A stretch of DNA of 7,025 nucleotides from Desulfobacterales bacterium. Lineage in GTDB: Bacteria; Desulfobacterota; DSM-4660; Desulfatiglandales; Desulfatiglandaceae. The translations under genes were made by a program, and so were the position numbers. Below, in pieces: positions 1-6,044 of the stretch; the stretch's first letter is position 1, and every line of letters begins with the position of its first letter. The notes beneath the pieces are model-generated. The model was not told the DNA's origin, made no database searches, and saw only the letters and a list, made by a program, of their open reading frames with translations. The stretch is from positions 1 through 7,025 of the forward strand of contig JAKLQB010000108.1 of NCBI GenBank assembly GCA_022013615.1, read 5' to 3'.

Positions 1-2345
1 AGACAATCAGGGGCATTGGTGACAGGAGATTTATCGCCCCTCTGAAAGGTGAACTTAAAGAGGGAGAGCTCTATGAAAGTGAGATCTTTTATCTTCTCTG
101 CCTTATTAACAGGGTTATTGATCCTGATTTAAAATATATAAAAAAGGCCCTTGCAAAAGGCAAGAAGGAGACAGATGAGAGGATGGAAAAGTTCCTGGAG
201 GGGGATATGGAAGGTCTTCTCCAGGGGACACTGAAATTGGAGTTGAAGTGCCGGAGATGCAGAAAGGAGTACCATTATCATATAGAAAAGGTCATGATGG
301 ATGATGAAACGGGATCTAACCATATCATGGATGATATCAAGTGCAAAAACTGCGGTGCTGTAAACCACTATGAGATAACCCCTAAAGGGCAATTATCCAT
401 AATGTCATATATGATGCTAATAGTCGCCATCGCAAAAAAGGAGGATAAAGCCCCAGACAACAGCCCTATATCCTTTGCTAAATTTATGCAAGTAGATGGT
501 AAGAAGATGTCGTTAAATGAGGCAATTCCCTATTATGAAAAGAAATTAGAGAAGTATCCAAAAAACATCACCTATATTTTGGGTTATGCCAACACGCTCC
601 GCAATATCAAGAGGACAGAGGATGCAATACCGTTTTACGAAACCGCAATTCAATACGATCCCATGGCAGTAGAGGCTTATGTAGCCCTTGCGCAGATTGC
701 AGATATAAGGGGGGATCTGAATAAGGCATATCATTACTATGCAAGGGCCGCTGAGATAATTAACACAGGCAACTACTACAAAGTGGCCATGGATATGGAC
801 GATTTTAAGGAGGCGGTGCTGGATCATTTTATGGGGATATCAAAGCGTCTCGGGAAAAAGCTCCAGCCCCTCCCCAAAAAAGGAACAAAAACGGTTGTGA
901 ACAGTCAAAAGGTGGGAAGAAATGCGCCATGTCCATGCGGGAGTGGCAAAAAATATAAGAAATGCTGCCTGCGGGAGGGCGAGGGAGAGATTCCGAAAAG
1001 GCCTTCCCCTGATAACACGGAAAAACGGCTTATGGAAAATGTCTTAAAATATTCCAAAAACATACCCAGGAGGGAGTTATTAGATGCCAGTGCTCTCTAC
1101 TGGGGGATAGAGCCTGAAGAACCCTTGTTGCTTCCTGAAGAGGCACAAAACGAAGGGGGGGCCTTTATAGAGTGGTTTATTCACGATTACCTCCTTTCAT
1201 CCGGCAAGACAATCCTTGAGGAGTATTATTCATCACACCTCAAAAGGCTGACCAGGAATGGAATGGAGATCCTCAAATCTCATATGAAAGCATGCCCGGG
1301 TGTGTATGAGATCCAGGAAGTTACAAAGGGAGTCGGAATGAAATTGAAAGATATTTTTACCAGTAAAGAACTTGATGTGAAAGATGTTAAGGGTTCATAT
1401 CAGGTGGTGAAATGGGATTTTATTATGGTCAGGGTCTATAATCTAAAGGGGGTGAAGAGATTAATAGGAATTGGGAGTATATTGTCGAGGCACACGGTCC
1501 AGGGACTCAAAGACTTTCTTCTCCATGAGTTTGAAAAATTCAAAGGGGAGTCCGACCGCCATGACTGGGGAGATTTCATGAAACAAAGATTCCATCTCAT
1601 AGAACATTATATGAAAAACCTTCCGGAAGAGAGGCCCGTCTTTGTTACCCCTGAAGGGCACAATCTTATCATATCGAAGGCCCATTTCAATATCAGGGAT
1701 TTTGATAGGGTCATTGACAAACTGTATGAAGAAAAAGACTTTGAACTTGATGATCTGCATCCCCATAATAAGGTAAAGTTTTCCTGGTTAAAGAAGGGGG
1801 AATCCAGGAAATGGGAAGTGGTTAAGCCGGAAAAGGGCATGATTTTAGATACAAAATTTATGCATGAGAGTGGAAAATTAAGCTGGGATATTCTCGGAAA
1901 CATAATGATTGACGGACAAAGCCTTACATTGGAATGTATATCAAAAGAGAGACTAAAGAGGGGAACACAGAGGCTCAATGATCTGTTAAAGGGCCATATA
2001 GACCATAAGGTTGACACCTTTGAAGATATGGAGGTTGCAATGGAAAGGAATAGGGGAGAAAGGCATCATGATAAAGAGGAAGAGCCCGATTCCCATGCAC
2101 GATACATGATGGACTCAATTATGCATGAAAAATTCAGGGAATGGATCGATGAACGGATTCCTGCCCTTGATGGTATGACACCACGTGAGGCAATAAGATC
2201 CGAACACGGAAGAGATAAGGTCGTAGAGATAATAAAGGGCATGGAGAACAGTGAAGAAAGAAAGAAGATGAAGGGAATGTTGAATATGGACATCAGCTTT
2301 ATAAGAGATGAGCTTGGATTAAAAAGTGAGGTATCGTTGAGTTAG
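1..2345 (+). CDS. SEC-C metal-binding / TPR-repeat protein, 5' end outside window
   Basis: The frame is open from the first full codon (base 3) to TAG at 2343-2345, giving 780 visible residues. The first in-frame ATG is at 183, but the 60 codons before it read as ordinary protein and no good ribosome site serves 183, so the true start is probably upstream of the window. Domains, counted from the first full codon: a CxxC...CxxC zinc ribbon (Cys 83, 86, 114, 117); about two TPR-like helical repeats (170-253, with the typical ...AIPFYETAIQYDP pattern); a SEC-C zinc motif CPCGSGKKYKKCC (Cys 310, 312, 321, 322); a long unrecognised middle region; and near the C terminus (about 710-750) a W-I-D-x-x-IPALDGMTPREA segment that resembles the toxin-binding part of Xre/MbcA/ParS-type (DUF2384) antitoxins and recurs in SEC-C proteins. 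No signal peptide or membrane segment is visible; probably cytosolic. SEC-C motifs bind zinc and often mediate protein contacts. The cellular role cannot be told from sequence. Confidence 0.85.
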   Translation, partial: TIRGIGDRRFIAPLKGELKEGELYESEIFYLLCLINRVIDPDLKYIKKALAKGKKETDERMEKFLEGDMEGLLQGTLKLELKCRRCRKEYHYHIEKVMMDDETGSNHIMDDIKCKNCGAVNHYEITPKGQLSIMSYMMLIVAIAKKEDKAPDNSPISFAKFMQVDGKKMSLNEAIPYYEKKLEKYPKNITYILGYANTLRNIKRTEDAIPFYETAIQYDPMAVEAYVALAQIADIRGDLNKAYHYYARAAEIINTGNYYKVAMDMDDFKEAVLDHFMGISKRLGKKLQPLPKKGTKTVVNSQKVGRNAPCPCGSGKKYKKCCLREGEGEIPKRPSPDNTEKRLMENVLKYSKNIPRRELLDASALYWGIEPEEPLLLPEEAQNEGGAFIEWFIHDYLLSSGKTILEEYYSSHLKRLTRNGMEILKSHMKACPGVYEIQEVTKGVGMKLKDIFTSKELDVKDVKGSYQVVKWDFIMVRVYNLKGVKRLIGIGSILSRHTVQGLKDFLLHEFEKFKGESDRHDWGDFMKQRFHLIEHYMKNLPEERPVFVTPEGHNLIISKAHFNIRDFDRVIDKLYEEKDFELDDLHPHNKVKFSWLKKGESRKWEVVKPEKGMILDTKFMHESGKLSWDILGNIMIDGQSLTLECISKERLKRGTQRLNDLLKGHIDHKVDTFEDMEVAMERNRGERHHDKEEEPDSHARYMMDSIMHEKFREWIDERIPALDGMTPREAIRSEHGRDKVVEIIKGMENSEERKKMKGMLNMDISFIRDELGLKSEVSLS

Positions 2346-2370
2346 CGAATAAAGGGAAGGCTATAATACA

Positions 2371-2399
2371 TTGACAAATCAGTGAGATAACGGTATTCT
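2371..2399 (+). promoter_or_regulatory. Predicted sigma70-type promoter for the nucleotidyltransferase gene
   Basis: A perfect -35 hexamer TTGACA (2371-2376) is followed after exactly 17 bp by TATTCT (2394-2399), which matches four of six positions of the -10 consensus. Transcription would begin near 2406, leaving a leader of about 65 nt before the ATG at 2472. The placement in the gap between the SEC-C gene and the nucleotidyltransferase fits a promoter for the downstream pair. A TATAAT at 2362-2367 has no partner -35 at proper spacing. Confidence 0.5.
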
Positions 2400-2414
2400 G
2401 GAAATATAAACACC

Positions 2415-2459
2415 ATCCTTGGATAAACATCCTTAATCTCTCAATGATCCTGACAGGAT
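2415..2459. repeat. Two ATCC/GGAT dyads in the nucleotidyltransferase leader
   Basis: Two small inverted repeats share the same half-sites: ATCC-TT-GGAT at 2415-2424 and ATCCTG-A-CAGGAT at 2447-2459 (6-bp arms around one base). Their centres lie about 33-34 bp apart, close to three helical turns. A further unpaired CATCC lies between them. Both are downstream of the predicted promoter, and the second ends just before the GGAAG ribosome site at 2461. They could be operator half-sites or weak leader hairpins; short arms make chance occurrence possible. Confidence 0.3.
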
Positions 2460-2471
2460 TGGAAGCTCAAA

Positions 2472-2720
2472 ATGAAAAAACAAACAATAAAGGTAAAAAA
2501 CGAGCAGGTAAACCTCGCAGATCTTATAACAGTGATTAAACAATGTTCGGAAATTTCAGCAGCATACCTTTTCGGTTCTGCTGCCAAAGGAGAGGGAGTG
2601 GTCAATGACTTGGATATTCTGGTCCTGCTTCACAGAAACATTGATAAGCATGAAGCATACATCAATCTCACCTACAGATTATCTCATGTTTTTGATATTT
2701 CTTCACTTGTTTGCAAATGA
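2472..2720 (+). CDS. Short MNT-type nucleotidyltransferase domain protein, probably C-terminally truncated
   Basis: The 82-aa product is a minimal nucleotidyltransferase (polymerase-beta superfamily) domain. It has the helix-turn GS motif (LFGSAAKGE, Gly35-Ser36), the metal-binding pair DLD (Asp46, Asp48), and an Asp75 in HVFDIS where the third catalytic Asp of MNT proteins usually falls. Stand-alone MNT proteins are commonly about 95-140 aa, and here the sequence stops right after that strand, so a C-terminal tail seems to be missing. A modest GGAAG site (2461-2465) lies 6 bases before the ATG. MNT proteins are often antitoxins that modify a neighbouring HEPN toxin, but no HEPN gene is visible here. 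Its stop overlaps the next gene's ATG as ATGA. The coding region is clearly A+T richer than the aminotransferase it overlaps. It may be a decayed antitoxin or a functional minimal domain. Confidence 0.7.
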   Translation: MKKQTIKVKNEQVNLADLITVIKQCSEISAAYLFGSAAKGEGVVNDLDILVLLHRNIDKHEAYINLTYRLSHVFDISSLVCK

Positions 2721-3928
2721 CATCTCACCAAAATAGCAGATACAAAATCGCCACCCGTACGGCCCCTTTTCAAGAGTCGGTCATACGCGAGATGACACGG
2801 CTGGGCGATGAAACTGCCTCCGTAAACCTCTCTCAGGGTTTGCCGGACTTCGACTCATCACTCGATGTGTTGGAAGCCGCCGTAAAGGCGATTCGAAACG
2901 GCGATAATCAATATACATTTCCTTTTGGTACGCCAAGCTTCCGTGAGGCGGTGGCCGCCAGGTGTAATCGCTACAATCACATTTCTGCCGATCCTGAGGC
3001 TGAGGTGACCATCACTTGCGGCGTTAGCGAAGCAATTATGTCCGCAATTTTGGCATTAACCGATCCCGGCGATGAAGCGATCATCCTGGAGCCGTGGTAC
3101 GAGAACTATGTCCCTTGCTGTCTGATGGCCGGGGTGCGACCGCGCTTTGTGCCGCTCCGAGAGCCTGGATACACGTTCGATCACGACGAACTGCAGGCGG
3201 CCTTTAATGATCGTACCCGGCTGATATTGATCAACACGCCACATAACCCGACAGGGCGGGTATTCAGCCATGCAGAGTTGAGTACGATCTCCAGGCTCTG
3301 TCAAACATTTGATGTGATTGCCGTCACGGACGAGATCTATGACCAGATTTTATATGACGGGCATAATCATGTGAGCATCGGCAGTTTGGAGGGGATGCAT
3401 GACCGCACGGTCACGATCAGCGGACTGGGCAAAACCTATGCCGTTACCGGCTGGCGTGTAGGTTGGGCTATCGCTGCGCAGCCGTTAACAGCAGTGATCC
3501 GAAAAGTTCACGACTATCTGACCATCTGCGCTCCCGCTCCGTTTCAGGCTGCCGGTATTGTTGCCCTGGGCCTGCCAGAAGCGTATTACACCGATATGGG
3601 TGCTCAATATGCTGCGCGGCGAACCATCCTGCTGGATGCTCTGGATGCAGTCGGTGTGCCGTACTGCAAACCGGAAGGGTCCTATTATGTAATGGCAGAC
3701 TTCGGCAATGTGGAATGGGATCAGGGCGCATACTCTAATCCGGATTGGACCACGGATCGTGCTTTTGCCGAATACATGGCTCGCGAGATCGGCGTGGCTG
3801 TCGTGCCAGGGTCAAGTTTTTATAAGGGCAACGATCAGGGCACATCCCGGGTACGTTTCAACTTTGCCAAGCGGGAAAATACACTTCGAGAAGCAGCAAA
3901 GCGCTTTCAGCGGCTCCGCATTCGTTAG
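2717..3928 (+). CDS. Class I/II (fold-type I) PLP-dependent aminotransferase
   Basis: The 403-aa product is a full-length aminotransferase of the aspartate aminotransferase superfamily, presumably cytosolic. It transfers the amino group of an amino acid to a 2-oxo acid. Visible landmarks: the N-terminal INL/VNLSQGLPDF motif; NQYTFPFGTPSFREAVA; Asn177 in HNPTGR; Asp205 and Tyr208 in DEIYDQILYDG; the PLP Schiff-base Lys239 in SGLGKTYAVTGWRVGW; and Arg380 in RVRFNFA, the expected substrate-carboxylate Arg. The pattern is closest to the broad kynurenine/methionine/aromatic aminotransferase-like subgroup, but the amino acid used cannot be told. I chose ATG 2717, which overlaps the preceding stop as ATGA; no Shine-Dalgarno sequence precedes it, so translation may be coupled. 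A TTG two codons earlier (2711) is less likely. The gene is more G+C-rich than its left neighbour, a hint of separate origin. It converges on the minus-strand operon and need not act with it. Confidence 0.92.
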   Translation: MTSHQNSRYKIATRTAPFQESVIREMTRLGDETASVNLSQGLPDFDSSLDVLEAAVKAIRNGDNQYTFPFGTPSFREAVAARCNRYNHISADPEAEVTITCGVSEAIMSAILALTDPGDEAIILEPWYENYVPCCLMAGVRPRFVPLREPGYTFDHDELQAAFNDRTRLILINTPHNPTGRVFSHAELSTISRLCQTFDVIAVTDEIYDQILYDGHNHVSIGSLEGMHDRTVTISGLGKTYAVTGWRVGWAIAAQPLTAVIRKVHDYLTICAPAPFQAAGIVALGLPEAYYTDMGAQYAARRTILLDALDAVGVPYCKPEGSYYVMADFGNVEWDQGAYSNPDWTTDRAFAEYMAREIGVAVVPGSSFYKGNDQGTSRVRFNFAKRENTLREAAKRFQRLRIR

Positions 3929-4107
3929 CTCAAAGGACATGCTATTGAAAAACATGTTCGTGCAGAAAAAAGAGGGGCAGCGCGGATTCGAGAGGTAAGA
4001 AGACCCGATAATCCAGAGATGATTTTTTCAAGGCACTAAACTGCTACGATCTGCAAACATATTGTACGAGATACCGGAAATGGATAGATTATATATCAAC
4101 CTCCCTT
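3929..4107. other. Convergent intergenic region, no gene seen
   Basis: This 179-base gap separates the ends of two convergent genes. The aminotransferase frame stays open for 36 codons past its stop (to TAA at 4037-4039), but that stretch shows no family resemblance and the enzyme is already full length. A run of six T at 4023-4028 has no stable hairpin before it. The gap contains the left arm of an inverted repeat listed separately. I find no RNA gene and no mobile element end. Confidence 0.6.
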
Positions 4108-4117
4108 TTATCGGGTC
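4002..4117. repeat. Perfect 10-bp inverted repeat with 96-base spacer
   Basis: GACCCGATAA at 4002-4011 is the exact reverse complement of TTATCGGGTC at 4108-4117. The right arm covers the stop codon and last codons of the carbamoyltransferase gene. Pairing does not extend beyond either arm. By a rough count of the possible pairs in this gap the chance of such a match is low but not negligible (of the order of one in a hundred). It could pair in the 3' tail of the minus-strand transcript, or be coincidence. Confidence 0.3.
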
Positions 4118-5046
4118 ACCAGGGACAGGATCGCCTTTTCTGTGTGCATTCTGTTTTCTGCCTGGTCAAAAGAGACCGATTGAGGGCCCTCAATTACTTC
4201 ATCCGTCACCTCTTCTCCCCTGTACGCTGGCAGCGGGTGCATAAATATGGCATCCTCTTTGGCCTTTTTCATGCTTTTTTCATTTATCTGAAAGGCTGCA
4301 AAATCTTCGATCCTCTCTTCTTTGCTCTTTTCCGGTCCGCCCATGGAGTGATAGGTGTTTGCGTAAACCAAATCAGCCCCTTCCATGATCTCATCCATGT
4401 TTTTGGAAAAAACAATCTTTGCGCCAGTGCATTTGGCAAGCTCATTTGCTTTATTCAACACATCGGGGTTTGGTTCATATCCGTCAGGCATGGCTGCAAA
4501 AAAGTCCATTCCCATCATAGCGCACCCTATAGTGAGACTGTGGAAGACGTTCCAGATATCACCGGAATGGGCCATCTTTAATCCCTTGAAAGCCCCTTTC
4601 TTCTCTTTTATTGTCAGAAAATCTGCAAGGAGTTGGCAGGGATGGGTAAGATCGGTCAGGGCATTGATTACAGGGTGTTCCATGTATTGTGCAAATTCTT
4701 CAAGACGTTCCTGTCCAAAGGTTCTCATGATAAGCCCATCACAGAAACGATCGATCACTCTTGCAGTATCTTTTACGGGTTCTCCCCTTCCCATTTGGGT
4801 TTCTTCTGATCTCATGAAAAAACTTTGTGCGCCAAGCTGCGCTATGCCTGCCTGAAAGGATGTCCTGGTCCGAGTCGAGAGTTTTTCAAATATCAGGAAA
4901 TAGTTTCTTCCCTTAAGAATTTCATGGGGCTCTCTCATCGCCCATTTCCTCTTAAGATCACTTGCCACATCAAGAATGAAGAGAACCTCTTCTTTTGTAT
5001 AATCCATCACGGTAAGAAAATCCCTCCCAAGAAATTTATCTCTCAT
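4108..5046 (-). CDS. Divergent ornithine/aspartate-carbamoyltransferase family enzyme
   Basis: The 312-aa product has the complete carbamoyltransferase fold and the usual length of ArgF-type enzymes. The carbamoyl-phosphate site is intact: STRTR (57-61), RGEPVKDTARV (about 87-97), HPCQLLAD (135-142). The second-substrate site is unusual. The ornithine loop, normally D-x-W-x-SMG, reads N-T-Y-H-SMG (Asn230, Ser234-Gly236); the HCLPA motif reads HPLPAYRGEE (His270, Pro271), so the ornithine-contacting Cys is Pro as in aspartate carbamoyltransferases; GDxNN reads GDIWN (162-166). The family moves a carbamoyl group between phosphate and an amine; ornithine is doubtful here. There is no obvious proline-rich knot loop of the acetylornithine type. 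Two ATGs (5047-5049 and 5044-5046) follow AGGAGG; the second has the same 6-base spacing as the upstream gene and is preferred, the other would add one Met. It is last in the operon. In a catabolic setting it would make carbamoyl phosphate from a ureido compound. Family certain, substrate unknown. Confidence 0.92.
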   Translation of the reverse strand: MRDKFLGRDFLTVMDYTKEEVLFILDVASDLKRKWAMREPHEILKGRNYFLIFEKLSTRTRTSFQAGIAQLGAQSFFMRSEETQMGRGEPVKDTARVIDRFCDGLIMRTFGQERLEEFAQYMEHPVINALTDLTHPCQLLADFLTIKEKKGAFKGLKMAHSGDIWNVFHSLTIGCAMMGMDFFAAMPDGYEPNPDVLNKANELAKCTGAKIVFSKNMDEIMEGADLVYANTYHSMGGPEKSKEERIEDFAAFQINEKSMKKAKEDAIFMHPLPAYRGEEVTDEVIEGPQSVSFDQAENRMHTEKAILSLVTR

Positions 5047-5051
5047 CATTG

Positions 5052-5058
5052 ACCTCCT
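5052..5058 (-). promoter_or_regulatory. Ribosome binding site AGGAGGT deciding the carbamoyltransferase start
   Basis: On the minus strand AGGAGGT is followed by CA, ATG, ATG. The AGGAGG core is 3 bases from the first ATG (5049) and 6 bases from the second (5046). The deiminase-like gene upstream has the same AGGAGGT at 6 bases, so 5046 is the better start. Confidence 0.7.
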
Positions 5059-5116
5059 CTGTTAAAATTTCAAAAATCAATTCCTACAATTAATATGTTT
5101 CTATTCCTTCTAAATC

Positions 5117-5962
5117 TTATGAATCCCTCTCAATGGGAAAAGTCAGGCAATGGGGGCCACCGCCTGCCTTCAATAATTCTGTCAGCTTGAGCTCGATGAT
5201 CTCAAATCCCAGAGCCTTCAATTGTTCATTGACTCTGGTGTTGTCTTTATCAGAGATGATGGTCTCCTTATCCAGGGCGATCACGTTGGCCGCCAGATAT
5301 GAAACCTCCTCCACTTTGATTTCAACCAGTTCAAATTGTCTTTGCTTTAGGATCTCAACAAAGAAGTGGGGCAATACCTCTGGACACACCACGGCAATTT
5401 TTTCCCCGATGATATTTCCCACCATGTCTAAGTGGACAAAGTCAGCATGGAAGGGAACCGGGATGATTTCTAAATCAAGAAGGGGAGCTATTGCCTCCAA
5501 TGCTCCAACACCCTCCCGGTTTGAGCGACCCCCATATCCAACAGCAAGGGTGTTGTCATCAAGATACATAAAATCTCCCCCCTCAATGGTTCCCCGGGAT
5601 ATATGTCTGAAGATGGGAATGCCGTGTTCCAGCAGGGCATTTTCAGCCATAATCTCCTCCCCCCGTCTCTCAGGGATACAGTATCTTCCAAGAACTATCC
5701 CCTTTGGCGTTGATACGCCTATATCCCGGGTAAATACCTGGTAGGGGTACCGTTCATCAGGTTCAAAAATTATCACCTCGGTCCCTTTTTCCCTAAAAAC
5801 ATCGACAAAGGCCTGATGCTCCCTGATTGCTTCCTCGACATCGGGTAAATTTCCGCTATTTATTATTCTACTTGTAGTTGGACTGATAGGCAGTATCCGA
5901 TAGTAGAGCGGTTTTGAAAGCAGGACCCTTTTAATTTTTCCGTATTCATTTGAAACGAACAT
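5117..5962 (-). CDS. Compact arginine deiminase / amidinotransferase-fold (pentein) hydrolase
   Basis: The 281-aa product belongs to the guanidino-modifying pentein superfamily (arginine deiminase, DDAH, amidinotransferases). All expected catalytic positions are visible in order: FTRD (Asp80), EGGD (Glu127-Asp130), HLD (His177, Asp179), and the nucleophile Cys272 in GGGPHCLTFPIERD, whose ending resembles the C terminus of arginine deiminases. It is about 130 residues shorter than classical arginine deiminase (about 410 aa), so the extra helical domain is absent; its size is closer to DDAH. The HxD pair (His177/Asp179) is known from deiminases that grip an unmethylated guanidino group, whereas DDAH lacks the second Asp, so I favour a deiminase releasing ammonia and leaving a ureido product. 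The start has an excellent AGGAGGT at 5968-5974. It sits 82 bases after the LarA-like gene and 67-70 bases before the carbamoyltransferase, which could use its product. An amidinotransferase role is the main alternative. Confidence 0.88.
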   Translation of the reverse strand: MFVSNEYGKIKRVLLSKPLYYRILPISPTTSRIINSGNLPDVEEAIREHQAFVDVFREKGTEVIIFEPDERYPYQVFTRDIGVSTPKGIVLGRYCIPERRGEEIMAENALLEHGIPIFRHISRGTIEGGDFMYLDDNTLAVGYGGRSNREGVGALEAIAPLLDLEIIPVPFHADFVHLDMVGNIIGEKIAVVCPEVLPHFFVEILKQRQFELVEIKVEEVSYLAANVIALDKETIISDKDNTRVNEQLKALGFEIIELKLTELLKAGGGPHCLTFPIERDS

Positions 5963-5967
5963 AACGT

Positions 5968-5974
5968 ACCTCCT
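5968..5974 (-). promoter_or_regulatory. Ribosome binding site AGGAGGT of the deiminase-like gene
   Basis: A consensus AGGAGGT on the minus strand, with the AGGAGG core 6 bases before the ATG at 5960-5962. It fixes the start of the gene and suggests strong translation. The 82-base gap in which it lies shows no clear promoter, so cotranscription with the LarA-like gene is likely. Confidence 0.7.
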
Positions 5975-6044
5975 AAATATCTATGTGCAATAACAACTCT
6001 AATGTGAGTGAGTTTGTACCAAAAGTGGGTAAGAATACCCCATG

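Noticed and set aside
183..185. ATG 183 as the start of the SEC-C protein
   Set aside because: The 60 codons before it are open and protein-like, and the nearest purine-rich site (AAGGAG, 165-170) is 12 bases away; an upstream start outside the window is more likely.
2362..2367. TATAAT as a -10 box
   Set aside because: The bases 17 upstream fall at the end of the SEC-C gene and bear no resemblance to a -35; the TTGACA/TATTCT pair is better.
3936..3958. Possible hairpin after the aminotransferase gene (GACATG ... CATGTT)
   Set aside because: Only six weak pairs around an 11-base loop and no following T-run, so not a credible terminator.
3929..4039. In-frame 36-codon extension beyond the aminotransferase stop, suggesting a nonsense mutation
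   Set aside because: The 403-aa enzyme already ends where the family normally ends, and the extension is basic, featureless sequence.
4144..4855. Open frames on the plus strand opposite the carbamoyltransferase gene
   Set aside because: They lie antisense to a clear family member with conserved motifs; the translations show no family features and no ribosome sites.
5133..5744. A 203-codon plus-strand open frame opposite the deiminase-like gene
   Set aside because: Antisense shadow: low-complexity Ser/Thr/Pro-rich translation, no ribosome site, while the minus strand encodes a full catalytic set.
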